Positions 15,973 to 24,273 of a DNA stretch of 50,889 bases are shown here, piece after piece. Made by a program: the position numbers and the translations under genes. The notes under the pieces were generated by a model. The model searched no databases, was not told the origin of the DNA, and saw only the letters and a list, made by a program, of their open reading frames with translations. Source of the DNA: Microgenomates group bacterium RBG_16_45_19 (GTDB lineage: Bacteria; Patescibacteriota; Microgenomatia; UBA1400; RBG-16-45-19); assembly GCA_001803415.1 (NCBI GenBank), contig MHDC01000004.1, positions 34,286 to 85,174 of the forward strand, read 5' to 3'. The stretch's first letter is position 1; the number at the start of each line of letters is the position of its first letter.

Positions 15973-17868
15973 ATGAATGAGCTACCACCATTCGCCCCAC
16001 CGCCCCACCGCCGCCGCTGGCCTTGGGGTAAAAAACACACCCTGGCCGCTTTACTCGGTGGTTTATTAGCGGTACTGCTCTTGTTTATGGCTGTGAGTGG
16101 TTTTTTTGCCTGGCGTTTATCTCGTCAATTAGCCGCGGTCCAAATGGCCGCGGTTAAAGTTCAAGCCGCTGCCAAAACCCAAGATTTAGTTCAAGCTCAA
16201 GCCAGTCTTGAGGATTTGAAAACCGTCTTAAGTGAAGTCTCTCAAACCTATCAAGGCTTGGCTTTTTGGCGCTTGACCCCTTTGGCTGGTTACTATCGTG
16301 ATGGTCAGCAAGCTTTATTAGCCGCTGCTTCGGGCATTAGCGCCGGGGAAAAACTCATCGGCGCCATTGAACCGTATGCTGATATCCTAGGTTTTCAGGG
16401 GGAGGGGAGTTATACCGGTGGTTCGGCCGAAGACCGGGTAGTTAAAATTATCGAAACCGCCGGCTTAGTCGCTCCGGTTTTGGATGCGGTCGACGCCGAC
16501 TTGGCGGCCATGAGTCAGGCTTTAGCCCAAATCGAACCCGAGCGCTATTCCTTTAAGTTCCAGGGTCAACCGTTAAGTCAATCTATTCTTAAAGCCCAGG
16601 TACAGGGTCAGGCTGCGGCCCAAACTGTGGCTCGCTTTAAACCGGTGCTCAAACAATTGCCCGCGATTACCGGTTTAACCGCCCCTAAAAAGTACCTGGT
16701 TATTTTCCAGAACGATGGTGAACTACGGCCGACTGGCGGCTTTATGACCGCTTATTCAGTCATGAAGGTTGATAAAGGTAAACTCCTTCCCGAAAAGTCT
16801 GACGATATCTATGATCTGGATGGTAAGTTTACCCAAGCGGTGACGCCGCCGGATGTCTTGAAAAAATACCTGCTCACCCTCCGTTGGAATTTGCGGGACA
16901 TGAACCTGTCACCCGATTTTGCCGAGTCCATGCGTCAATTCTTAAGCTATTATGCCAAATTACCGGGTGAAGGTCCGGTCGACGGGGTCATTGCTATTGA
17001 TACTCAATTATTAGCTGATCTGATTAAGATCTTAGGGCCGATTGATGTCCCCGGTTACGGTCGGTTTACGGCTGACCTTGATCCTCGCTGTCAGTGTCCC
17101 AGTATCATCTATGAGTTGGAAGATATTTCCACCCGACCTACTCCCTATTTCCGGAGTGAGCGTAAAGCCATTTTAGGGCCGATGATGGGTGCTATTTTAC
17201 AAAAGGTTTATGCCACTGATAACCAAGCCTGGCCTCAATTGTTCCAAACCATCTGGCGTCACCTGGAAGAAAAACACGTTCTCTTTTATTTTACCGATGA
17301 GTCCGCCCAAAGCGCTGCTGAAGGGCTGGCGGTGGCTGGCCGGGTGGCCTCCCCTTCAGCCGATCTGGATTATTTCATGACGGTTGATGCCAATTTAGGT
17401 GGGGCTAAGTCGAACATTTTTACTTCCCAGGAAGTGACTCAGGAGATTCGCGCCGAACCGAGGCAAACCAGTAAAACCGTTACCCTGGTCTATAAAAATC
17501 CCCAAAAAAGCAGCAATTGTAATCTGGAGGCCGGTCAACTCTGCTTAAACGGCAAGATGCCCAGTTGGGTGAGGGTTTATGTACCTCAGGGCAGCACTTT
17601 AATCGATGCCCAGGGTTTTGAGCCGGACAGTTTGACCACTACCTCAGAATTGGGCTACACCGTTTTCTCCGGTATTTATATTCTCCAGCCTGAATCACTA
17701 GCTAAAATCGTCTTAAATTATACCGTCCTCTACCAGCCTCAGGCCAGTTACCAACTCCAACTCCAAAAACAACCCGGCACCAAAGCCCCTCATTATCAGA
17801 TCACCGTCAACGGTGCCAGTCAAAGCCTGGATCTGATCAAAGATCAAACCTTAACCTTCCCCCTTTAA
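15973..17868 (+). CDS. DUF4012 membrane-anchored protein
   Basis: 631 aa from the ATG at 15973; an upstream in-frame start would lie inside the preceding gene. A Pro/Arg-rich cytoplasmic tail is followed by one membrane helix (about residues 23-45) and an Ala/Gln-rich helical stalk. The DUF4012 core contains KKYLVIFQNDGELRPTGGF, in the centre, then PVDGVIAIDTQLLADLIKILGPIDV. The outer C-terminal part is beta-rich. DUF4012 proteins are common in actinobacteria and Patescibacteria next to polysaccharide genes; the biochemical role is unknown. Its place directly after the phosphoglycosyl transferase suggests a job in glycan attachment or display, which is inference. recO follows after 3 bases. 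Confidence 0.85.
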   Translation: MNELPPFAPPPHRRRWPWGKKHTLAALLGGLLAVLLLFMAVSGFFAWRLSRQLAAVQMAAVKVQAAAKTQDLVQAQASLEDLKTVLSEVSQTYQGLAFWRLTPLAGYYRDGQQALLAAASGISAGEKLIGAIEPYADILGFQGEGSYTGGSAEDRVVKIIETAGLVAPVLDAVDADLAAMSQALAQIEPERYSFKFQGQPLSQSILKAQVQGQAAAQTVARFKPVLKQLPAITGLTAPKKYLVIFQNDGELRPTGGFMTAYSVMKVDKGKLLPEKSDDIYDLDGKFTQAVTPPDVLKKYLLTLRWNLRDMNLSPDFAESMRQFLSYYAKLPGEGPVDGVIAIDTQLLADLIKILGPIDVPGYGRFTADLDPRCQCPSIIYELEDISTRPTPYFRSERKAILGPMMGAILQKVYATDNQAWPQLFQTIWRHLEEKHVLFYFTDESAQSAAEGLAVAGRVASPSADLDYFMTVDANLGGAKSNIFTSQEVTQEIRAEPRQTSKTVTLVYKNPQKSSNCNLEAGQLCLNGKMPSWVRVYVPQGSTLIDAQGFEPDSLTTTSELGYTVFSGIYILQPESLAKIVLNYTVLYQPQASYQLQLQKQPGTKAPHYQITVNGASQSLDLIKDQTLTFPL

Positions 17869-17871
17869 TTT

Positions 17872-18423
17872 ATGGCTAAAAACTATACCTGTCAGGGTAT
17901 TGTTTTAAAGCGGATTAATTTAGGTGAAGCCGATCGTCTGGTGACTCTTTTTACCCTGGAACAGGGTAAAGTGGTAGCCTTGGCCAAGGGTGTCCGCAAA
18001 CTTACTTCCAGCCGCGCCGGTGCCTCGGAACCGGCCGCCGAAAGTCGTCTTTATCTGGTCAAAGGTCGCACCTGGGATCTCTTAACCCAAGCCCAACTCC
18101 TTGACAGTCATCATCAAGCTCACCTCAATTTGACTCGCATGACCCAAACCCTGCAAATTCTGGAAATTGTCGATCGGCTGACTGTTCCCGAAGCTCCTCA
18201 TCCGGATGTCTATCAACTCTTGCAGCAAACCTTGAACCACTTGGCGGTTAACGGCACTCAAAAAACTTACCTTTTAGAACAAATTCGTTTGATTCTCCAA
18301 GCTTTAGGTTTCACCTATGACAAAGTCTTCACCGAAGCCAAACTTAAAGACTACCTGGAAGACTTAGCCAACCAACCCCTCCGCACCAAAGCCTATTTAA
18401 CCCCGCCTGGGGGTGGGTTATAA
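17872..18423 (+). CDS. recO: DNA repair protein RecO
   Basis: 183 aa. The N-terminal OB fold is recognisable from GIVLKRINLGEADRLVTLFT and GKVVALAKGVRK, followed by a helical domain. The usual length is about 240 aa; this form is short and lacks the C-terminal Cys-zinc motif found in many RecO proteins. RecO loads RecA on SSB-coated DNA and anneals strands. It starts 3 bases after the DUF4012 gene. Its TAA stop (18421-18423) lies inside the -10 box of the glyS promoter, so recO is the end of this transcription unit. Confidence 0.85.
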   Translation: MAKNYTCQGIVLKRINLGEADRLVTLFTLEQGKVVALAKGVRKLTSSRAGASEPAAESRLYLVKGRTWDLLTQAQLLDSHHQAHLNLTRMTQTLQILEIVDRLTVPEAPHPDVYQLLQQTLNHLAVNGTQKTYLLEQIRLILQALGFTYDKVFTEAKLKDYLEDLANQPLRTKAYLTPPGGGL

Positions 18424-18424
18424 T
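18396..18424 (+). promoter_or_regulatory. Promoter of glyS, leaderless type
   Basis: -35-like TTTAAC (18396-18401), a 17-bp spacer rich in C/G with an imperfect AACCC...GGGTT palindrome, and a perfect -10 TATAAT (18419-18424). The ATG of glyS is at 18431, seven bases after the box, so the transcript would begin at or within a base or two of the start codon. Confidence 0.65.
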
Positions 18425-18430
18425 GTGTCG

Positions 18431-19720
18431 ATGAGTCTCACCGCTCTGGCTGATCTTGTCAGTTTATGTAAACGTCGTGGTTTTATTTATCCCGGTTCGG
18501 CCATTTATGGCGGTTATAAAGGTTTTTGGGATTACGGCCCTTTGGGCGTCGCCTTAAAAAGAAATCTCAAAGACGCTTGGTGGCAAACCATGGTCACTGA
18601 TCGAGACGACGTGGTTGGTCTCGATGCCGCTATTATCATGAATCCCGAGGTTTGGCGCGCCTCCGGTCACCTTGATTCCTTTACCGATCCTTTAGTTGAA
18701 TGCAAACACTGCCATCAGCGCTTTCGGGCTGATGAACCGACTCAATTGGCTAAACATGAAGCCACCCACGACCAGCCTCCGGCTTGGACCGAACCCAAAA
18801 AATTCAATCTCCTCACCGAAGTTCTGCTCGGTGCTACCGAACCTAAAAGCAAAGCCTACTTAAGGGGAGAAATTACCCAAGGTGTTTTTGTCAATTTTGC
18901 CCATGTCGTCGCTTCAACCCGGATTAAAATCCCCTTTGGCATCGCCCAAATCGGCAAAGCTTTCCGTAACGAAATTACCCCCGGTAATTTTACTTTCCGG
19001 AGTTTAGAGTTTGAACAAATGGAACTGGAGTATTTTGTCCCCCCCGATGATTCAGCCGCCCCTAAAATCTTTACCCAACTTCAAGCCCAACGCCTGGACT
19101 GGTATGTCAAATTAGGCCTTCAAGCCTCCCATTTACGGTTTCGTGAGCACCAAGCTGATGAACGGGCTCATTATGCCCGGTTGGCCACCGATATCGAGTA
19201 TCACACCAGCTTCGGTTGGAAAGAATGTGAAGGGATTCACCATCGGGGTGACTGGGATCTAAGCCATCACCACTTGACTTACCATGACCCCGAGACTAAT
19301 GCCACCTATACCCCCTATGTCTTAGAGACTTCCGTCGGGGTCGATCGGGCGGCCCTCTTTTTCCTGCTCGATGCCTATGAGTTAACCGCGGACCGGGTGA
19401 TCTTAAAACTTCACCCTCGACTCGCTCCTTACCAAGTGGCCGTTTTTCCCTTGCTCAAAAATAAACCCGAGTTGGTCAAGACAGCCCGACAAGTGAAAGA
19501 CCGACTTAAAGCCAATTTCCGCACCGCCTGGGATGATCGGGGTAATATTGGCAAACGCTACTATGCCCAAGACGAAATTGGGACCCTCTATGGGATTACT
19601 ATCGACTTTACTACCTTACAGGACGAGACTGTTACCGTTCGCCATCGAGACACCACCGCACAGGTCCGCGTCAGCCTGGCCAAATTAGTTGACTACTTAA
19701 ACCATCAATTTAAAGCCTGA
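18431..19720 (+). CDS. glyS: Glycyl-tRNA synthetase, alpha2 type
   Basis: 429 aa class II synthetase that charges tRNA-Gly. Signatures are SLCKRRGFIYPGS, YGGYKGFWDYGPLG, the Gly-specific LDAAIIMNPEVWRASGHLD and the motif 2 region FRNEITPGNFTFRSLEFEQME. Motif 3 is ETSVGVDRAALF, and a C-terminal anticodon-binding domain follows. A CxxC pair (CKHC, about residues 91-94) and spaced histidines may bind zinc. The length fits the dimeric alpha2 form of Gram-positives, archaea and Patescibacteria, not the alpha2-beta2 form. The ATG at 18431 is chosen over an upstream GTG because a perfect TATAAT box ends six bases before it and rules out a longer start. Confidence 0.93.
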   Translation: MSLTALADLVSLCKRRGFIYPGSAIYGGYKGFWDYGPLGVALKRNLKDAWWQTMVTDRDDVVGLDAAIIMNPEVWRASGHLDSFTDPLVECKHCHQRFRADEPTQLAKHEATHDQPPAWTEPKKFNLLTEVLLGATEPKSKAYLRGEITQGVFVNFAHVVASTRIKIPFGIAQIGKAFRNEITPGNFTFRSLEFEQMELEYFVPPDDSAAPKIFTQLQAQRLDWYVKLGLQASHLRFREHQADERAHYARLATDIEYHTSFGWKECEGIHHRGDWDLSHHHLTYHDPETNATYTPYVLETSVGVDRAALFFLLDAYELTADRVILKLHPRLAPYQVAVFPLLKNKPELVKTARQVKDRLKANFRTAWDDRGNIGKRYYAQDEIGTLYGITIDFTTLQDETVTVRHRDTTAQVRVSLAKLVDYLNHQFKA

Positions 19721-19760
19721 TTCACCTAGTTTTCATACATGCAAGTCATGATGACTGTCT

Positions 19761-20465
19761 ATGCCCTCACGGCCACTAGTGATCCTGCTCGTCGAAGACG
19801 ATGACGGGATTCGTCAAATTGAAAAAGATTACCTCGTCGCCGCCGGTTTTCAGGTGCTTGAAGCCACTGACGGCCAAACGGCTTTGGATCGTTTTGAAAC
19901 CACCCCGGTGGCTTTAGCGATTCTGGATTTAAATTTACCGGTCCTGGATGGCATTACCGTTTGTCGTCAAATTCGTCTAGTGTCGGCCATTCCCATCCTC
20001 ATGATTACCGCCAAAACCAGTGAAATTGATGAATTGGTGGGTTTGGACGTTGGGGCTGATGACTATCTTAAGAAACCCTTCTCCCCTAAAGTCATGGTCG
20101 CCCGAGTTAAAACCTTGCTCAAGCGTCCCGACCTATCCCAGACTCAAGCTCCGCTTAGTTTAGGCGATGTCACCCTGGATATTGAACGTCACCAAATCAC
20201 CAAACGGGGCCGACCGGTCAACCTGACGGCCACCCAATTTAATATGCTGCTCTTAATGGCTAAACATCCCGGTAAGGTTTTTGACCGAGAAACCTTAATG
20301 ACTCAAGGTTATGGCCGGGTACTGCCACCGGATATCTACGACCGCACCATTGACACTCATATCAAAAATATCCGTCAAGCCATCGAAACTCAGCCCCAAA
20401 AACCCAAATTAATTTTAACTGTCCGCGGTTATGGTTATAAAGCCGCCGTTGCCACCCATGTTTAA
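19761..20465 (+). CDS. OmpR/PhoB-family response regulator
   Basis: 234 aa. The receiver domain has the acidic cluster LVEDDDG, phospho-acceptor Asp56 (ILDLNLPVLDG), TAKTS and the switch Lys in YLKKPF. The winged helix shows LTATQFNMLLLMAKHPGKVF, TIDTHIKNIRQAI and VRGYGYK. It is paired with the kinase that overlaps its end. It lies 40 bases after glyS; only a weak -10-like CATGAT is seen ahead of it, so it may be read through from glyS. Its target genes are unknown; the secreted protein downstream is separated by a terminator. Confidence 0.93.
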   Translation: MPSRPLVILLVEDDDGIRQIEKDYLVAAGFQVLEATDGQTALDRFETTPVALAILDLNLPVLDGITVCRQIRLVSAIPILMITAKTSEIDELVGLDVGADDYLKKPFSPKVMVARVKTLLKRPDLSQTQAPLSLGDVTLDIERHQITKRGRPVNLTATQFNMLLLMAKHPGKVFDRETLMTQGYGRVLPPDIYDRTIDTHIKNIRQAIETQPQKPKLILTVRGYGYKAAVATHV

Positions 20466-21558
20466 ATCACTGTTTCAATCCACTTTCAGCCAGATTTTTT
20501 TAGGGGTCACCGTCACTTCGATTATGGCTTTGCTTATTGCCTGGGGTGCCAACTACCTCAGGGTCATTGACGCTTTTGCCCGGTTTGCTTCCCGCCAAGT
20601 CGTCGTCATGCAGGGTGGGGAAGACCTCTATCTCGCCGAAAAATTGGAATTGCCACCCCAAATTCAACCTATTTTCGTCGCCTACAAGCATGTAGTCGCC
20701 CAGCAATTTGTCATTACTCTCTTTATCGGGGTGGGTCTGTCGCTTTTGGCCGGAGCCATCATTTCCGTAAAAATTACCCAACCGTTGGCTCAGTTGCGCC
20801 ATACTATTCATCATGTCACCGCTTCCGGTTACACCATCCGGGCTCCCCAAAAAGGTTCCTTGGAAATGCGGGAGTTGATTGCCTCCTTTAACCGCTTAAT
20901 CGCCGAATTGGCGGAACAGGAGCGGCTCCGCCAAGATTTATTAACCGATATCTCCCACGAATTAAACACCCCGATCACTAAAATTCGAGGCCAAATCGAA
21001 GGCATGTTGGATGGCATCTACCCTAAAGCCGATGAGACTTTAAATCAAGTTAAAGCCAACCTGGCCCAACTGGAATTTTTAATCGATAGCCTCTATGCCG
21101 TCAATCGTCTAACTCCCCAAGAAGTCAAACTAAAAGTTCAAAAATGTCAGCTTCTACCCCTGATTACCGCCGCCACTAGTGGTTTAAGTAGTAAACCAAT
21201 CCGCTTTGTTATCAAAGTTAAACCCAAATTAACTATCCTCGCCGATAAACACCGCCTCACCCAGATCCTGGATAACCTCATCGGCAACGCTTATAAGTAC
21301 ACGGCTCAAGGCCACATCACCATCACGGCCGATCCTAAAGCATTAAGCGTCAGCGATACCGGTATGGGTATTCCCGCCGCGGACTTACCTCGCCTCTTTG
21401 ACCGCTTTTATCGGGTTGATAAATCCCGCCACCCTCAATATGGCGGCTTGGGTTTGGGTCTCTTTATCACCCGCAAATTAGTTGAAATGCACGGTTGGCG
21501 TCTCGAGGTTAACAGCCGTTTGCATCACGGTAGCACTTTGACTATCGTTTGGGGTTAA
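20458..21558 (+). CDS. Two-component sensor histidine kinase with HAMP domain
   Basis: 366 aa from the ATG at 20458, which overlaps the response-regulator stop by 8 bases; an in-frame ATG at 20431 is possible. TM1 is at about residues 11-33, an outer loop of about 48 residues follows, and TM2 is at about 82-104. Then come a HAMP segment (KITQPLAQLRHTI...), the H-box DISHELNTPIT with His167, an N box NLIGNAYKYT, DTGMGI and GGLGLGLFI. It is a normal, complete kinase in tandem with its regulator. The small outer loop gives no hint of the stimulus. Confidence 0.92.
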   Translation: MFKSLFQSTFSQIFLGVTVTSIMALLIAWGANYLRVIDAFARFASRQVVVMQGGEDLYLAEKLELPPQIQPIFVAYKHVVAQQFVITLFIGVGLSLLAGAIISVKITQPLAQLRHTIHHVTASGYTIRAPQKGSLEMRELIASFNRLIAELAEQERLRQDLLTDISHELNTPITKIRGQIEGMLDGIYPKADETLNQVKANLAQLEFLIDSLYAVNRLTPQEVKLKVQKCQLLPLITAATSGLSSKPIRFVIKVKPKLTILADKHRLTQILDNLIGNAYKYTAQGHITITADPKALSVSDTGMGIPAADLPRLFDRFYRVDKSRHPQYGGLGLGLFITRKLVEMHGWRLEVNSRLHHGSTLTIVWG

Positions 21559-21638
21559 ATCTTCACCTAATCTCCATCCAATTTTAATTAAAACTTTACT
21601 TTAAGCTGGCATGATGGCTTTGGTTCGAGGTTCACTTA

Positions 21639-21680
21639 AAAACAAATCCCGGTGTTCCCCCCCTCGCCGGGATTTGTTTT
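21639..21680. terminator. Strong intrinsic terminator
   Basis: A perfect 14-bp stem AAAACAAATCCCGG (21639-21652) / CCGGGATTTGTTTT (21667-21680) with a C-rich 14-nt loop. The stem ends in a T run on both strands, so it can work both ways. It separates the histidine kinase operon from the secreted-protein gene, whose -10 box begins 7 bases later. The 80 bases between the kinase stop and the stem hold no recognisable gene. Confidence 0.85.
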
Positions 21681-21686
21681 GTTCGC

Positions 21687-21692
21687 TACAAT
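21687..21692 (+). promoter_or_regulatory. -10 box of the secreted-protein gene, leaderless type
   Basis: TACAAT eight bases before the ATG at 21701, directly after the terminator. No convincing -35 box is visible at the right distance, where the terminator stem lies. Confidence 0.5.
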
Positions 21693-21700
21693 AAGTCTAT

Positions 21701-22522
21701 ATGTCCCGCCAACTCCACCGCCAGCGACTGGGTCTCATTCTCGCTTTGGTTGTGTTAATCGGCGTTGGCTTCATCAGTTGGCGCTGGTTGGCCGGTTCGC
21801 CCCCGTCGTCTGGAGCGGCGCCCACCCCCACGCCAACATTGCCGGTCAACCTCATTCCCATCTCGCAAAGACCGTATCTTAGTCTCCAACCCTTACCTGG
21901 CCGAAACGAACTATCGCTGACTCTTTTTTCGCTGCCGCTTGAGGCTGCTTCAGTCGAAGTGTCTTTGGAATACGACCGCAATCGGGGTGTTTGGGATGCG
22001 GTCTTTAAATCTATCGCTCTGGCTAATTTGCCTTTGGTAGAAAAATTATTTTTAGGTAATAAGTCGGCTGGTGGCCACATTACTTACCATGATGACGTCG
22101 TCGGCGGGACCTTAACCTTAAGTTTTACCGGCGGGGCCGAACCCTATAAACTGGCGGTTCCCTGGCGTTATGACGACTCGGCCAGTAAATACCGTCAGTT
22201 TGCCACTCAAGATGCTAAATTTCAGGCAGAATCACCAATCCCGATTAAAGCCACCAAAGTCATCGTCATGCAAAGCCCCGGCTTACCGGCTCCCCTTGAG
22301 GGTCAGATCTTGGCCGGTCCTTATTTAATCCGTCTTCCCGGCCCTTGGCCTAAAACCAACTTAAATTTAACCATCCGCTTAGCCGAAGTCAGCCCGGCTA
22401 CCCAACTTTACGGCTGGGATGGGTTAAGCTGGCAACATATCGCCAGTCAACTCAACGATAAAACCTTAACCGCTGTTTCCCCGTACTACCAGGCTTGGGT
22501 CGTCGTTAGTCCGTCACCGTAA
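21701..22522 (+). CDS. Membrane-anchored secreted protein of unknown function
   Basis: 273 aa, family not recognised. A short basic N-terminus and one membrane helix (about residues 11-31) are followed by a Pro/Ser/Thr linker (GSPPSSGAAPTPTPTLP) and then an extracytoplasmic, beta-rich domain with no cysteines. This topology suits a cell-surface protein. It has its own promoter-like TACAAT and is flanked upstream by a terminator and downstream by the mraZ promoter, so it is probably a single-gene unit. No catalytic motif is visible. Confidence 0.75.
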   Translation: MSRQLHRQRLGLILALVVLIGVGFISWRWLAGSPPSSGAAPTPTPTLPVNLIPISQRPYLSLQPLPGRNELSLTLFSLPLEAASVEVSLEYDRNRGVWDAVFKSIALANLPLVEKLFLGNKSAGGHITYHDDVVGGTLTLSFTGGAEPYKLAVPWRYDDSASKYRQFATQDAKFQAESPIPIKATKVIVMQSPGLPAPLEGQILAGPYLIRLPGPWPKTNLNLTIRLAEVSPATQLYGWDGLSWQHIASQLNDKTLTAVSPYYQAWVVVSPSP

Positions 22523-22557
22523 GTTTTTTCTTGCTTTTAGTTCGGGTCTTTTTCCCG

Positions 22558-22586
22558 TTGACAGTGATATACTGGCGCTGTTTACT
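22558..22586 (+). promoter_or_regulatory. Promoter of the dcw cluster (mraZ)
   Basis: A perfect -35 TTGACA (22558-22563), a 17-bp spacer and -10-like TTTACT (22581-22586). The start would fall near 22593, inside the tandem MraZ-box repeat. mraZ begins at 22650. Confidence 0.65.
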
Positions 22587-22590
22587 AGCT

Positions 22591-22610
22591 ATAGTGGTAA
22601 ATAGTGGTAA
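22591..22610 (+). promoter_or_regulatory. Tandem 10-bp repeat, probable MraZ-binding boxes
   Basis: ATAGTGGTAA occurs twice in direct tandem, with a 10-bp period and a GTGG core. MraZ proteins bind direct repeats of a G-rich pentamer with a 10-bp period at their own promoter (TGGGN in E. coli, AAAGTG-type in mollicutes). The location just downstream of the -10 box fits autorepression. Confidence 0.65.
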
Positions 22611-22649
22611 ACAAACCGATAGTAATCACTACCATTAGAGGCCCACACC

Positions 22650-23108
22650 ATGAGTCGGACAGGCAGTCCTACAGCGTTTATCGGCCGCTATTACCACGCA
22701 CTTGAACAAAAAGGTCGTCTGTCTATCCCCGCCCTTTTTCGTCCCGCTTTTGGTCCCACCGCGGTCATCACTCGAGGTTTGGACGGTTGCCTCTTCCTTT
22801 TACCTTTAAAGGTATGGGATCAGCTCGTTCAGACCACCAGCCGATTACCGCTGACTCAAAAACGGGCCCGGGCTTGGGTCCGCTTACTGGCCAATCACGC
22901 CTCGCTGGTCTCTTTCGATCGTCTCGGTAGGATTCAGCTTCCCGATTATTTGCGCGAGACTGCCCGGTTGCGCAAACAGGTTACCATTGTTGGTTCCCTG
23001 GATCGTTTGGAAATCTGGGACGCCACTCGTTATCGAGACTATCTGAGAGAGACCGAGGCCCAAGCCGAAACCATTGCCGAGAGTTTGACGGAGGTGCATG
23101 AATCCTGA
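22650..23108 (+). CDS. mraZ: Transcriptional regulator MraZ
   Basis: 152 aa with two SpoVT/AbrB-like half domains. Each carries the MraZ signature DxxGR: the first as EQKGRLSIPALFR (Glu in place of Asp) and the second as FDRLGRIQLPDYLRE. MraZ forms ring oligomers and controls the division and cell-wall cluster that starts with it. The gene opens the dcw cluster here, with repeat boxes and a TTGACA promoter upstream. Its end overlaps rsmH by 11 bases and contains that gene's GGAGGTG ribosome site. Confidence 0.95.
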   Translation: MSRTGSPTAFIGRYYHALEQKGRLSIPALFRPAFGPTAVITRGLDGCLFLLPLKVWDQLVQTTSRLPLTQKRARAWVRLLANHASLVSFDRLGRIQLPDYLRETARLRKQVTIVGSLDRLEIWDATRYRDYLRETEAQAETIAESLTEVHES

Positions 23109-23955
23109 ACATCAACCGGTCCTGCTTGAAGCGGTCATCACCGGTCTAAATGTCACCCCGGGACAGCTTTACCTGGATGCCACGGTTGGTCTTGGCGGTC
23201 ATACCCAAGCTATCTTAAAACGGGGAGCGGCTGTTATCGGTCTTGATCGCGATCCGCAAACTTTAACTCGCCTCGCCGAAGCCCTACCTGATCCGCAATT
23301 AACTCTTATCGAAGGCAATTTTAGCCAGATGTCCGACTTAGTCAGACAGGTTACCTCCCAACCCTTAGCCGGTATCCTGATGGACTTAGGCGTGTCTCGC
23401 TATCAGCTGGCTGAACCCAGCTATGGTCTCAGCTTTCAAGTAGATGCCCCCTTGGATATGCGGCTGGACCCGCACTTAACGGTTAACGCTCGAGACTTAG
23501 TTAATGGCTTGAGCCAGAAAGAGCTAACCCACCTCTTTCGTCTTTATGCCAACGAACCTCAAGCGGCTGCCATGGCTCGGGCGATCGGTTTTAAACGCCG
23601 GTTTGCTCCGATCCAGCGCACCGGTGAATTAGCCGAGTTAATTGCCTCAGTCAATCCCCGTCGGGGTAAACTCCATCCGGCGACCAAGGTTTTTCAAGCC
23701 TTGCGCCTGGCTGTCAATCACGAGTTGGATCACTTAACCGCCGCCTTACCGCAAACCGTCGACCTGTTACAGCCTCATGGTCGTCTCGCCGTCATCAGCT
23801 TTCATGAGGGAGAAGACCGCTTAGTCAAACAATTTATGAAACACGAAAGTCATTTTAATATTTTAACCAAAAAACCGATCATCCCGACTGCGGCCGAGAT
23901 AGCTGCCAATCCACCCAGCCGGAGCGCTAAATTACGTCTGGTCGAAAAATTATGA
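23098..23955 (+). CDS. rsmH: 16S rRNA (cytosine-1402-N4)-methyltransferase
   Basis: 285 aa; also known as MraW. SAM-binding motif LDATVGLGGHTQAIL (about residues 25-39), then MDLGVSRYQL, PLDMRLDP and the C-terminal HPATKVFQALRLAVNHELDHL. It methylates C1402 of 16S rRNA in the decoding centre. It starts inside the mraZ end with a strong GGAGGTG site and overlaps the ftsL-like gene at ATGA. Slightly shorter than the usual 300-315 aa, but all motifs are present. Confidence 0.95.
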   Translation: MNPEHQPVLLEAVITGLNVTPGQLYLDATVGLGGHTQAILKRGAAVIGLDRDPQTLTRLAEALPDPQLTLIEGNFSQMSDLVRQVTSQPLAGILMDLGVSRYQLAEPSYGLSFQVDAPLDMRLDPHLTVNARDLVNGLSQKELTHLFRLYANEPQAAAMARAIGFKRRFAPIQRTGELAELIASVNPRRGKLHPATKVFQALRLAVNHELDHLTAALPQTVDLLQPHGRLAVISFHEGEDRLVKQFMKHESHFNILTKKPIIPTAAEIAANPPSRSAKLRLVEKL

Positions 23956-24272
23956 TGAAGATTCGAACGTCAACTTCCCGCCGACCCCAAGTCTATGCCC
24001 TGATTACTAGTTTGGTGGTAATGGTTTTAATCTTGGTGAATATTTTGGTTTCGGCCCAAGCGGCCGACTGGGGCTACCAATTGAGCCAATTAACTCGGCA
24101 GCAAGCCCATCTCGAAGCCGCCAACCAAATGCTCCGCACCGATCTGGCCAAACAAACCTCATTAACCCGGTTATCCAGCCTGGCACCGACCTTAGGCTAT
24201 CGGGCTGACGTCGCCTTACTGCAACTGACCCCGGTCAGTACGGTGGCTCTCAAGACTTCGGCCCAACCCTAA
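23952..24272 (+). CDS. ftsL: FtsL-like divisome protein
   Basis: 106 aa bitopic protein: a short basic N-terminus (RTSTSRRPQ), one membrane helix (about residues 14-36) and a heptad-like coiled coil rich in Gln and Leu (LSQLTRQQAHLEAANQMLR). FtsL-type proteins vary greatly in sequence, so the call rests on topology and position between rsmH and ftsI. It would connect FtsQ with the FtsI/FtsW synthase. It starts with an ATGA overlap and is followed after 1 base by ftsI. Confidence 0.75.
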   Translation: MMKIRTSTSRRPQVYALITSLVVMVLILVNILVSAQAADWGYQLSQLTRQQAHLEAANQMLRTDLAKQTSLTRLSSLAPTLGYRADVALLQLTPVSTVALKTSAQP

Positions 24273-24273
24273 T

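Noticed and set aside
18399-18420. C/G-rich palindrome in the glyS promoter as a terminator of recO
   Set aside because: The imperfect stem has no T tract after it and overlaps promoter elements; it is at most an operator.
20500-20850. 116-aa minus-strand frame opposite the second histidine kinase
   Set aside because: Antisense of membrane and HAMP coding sequence, without supporting context.
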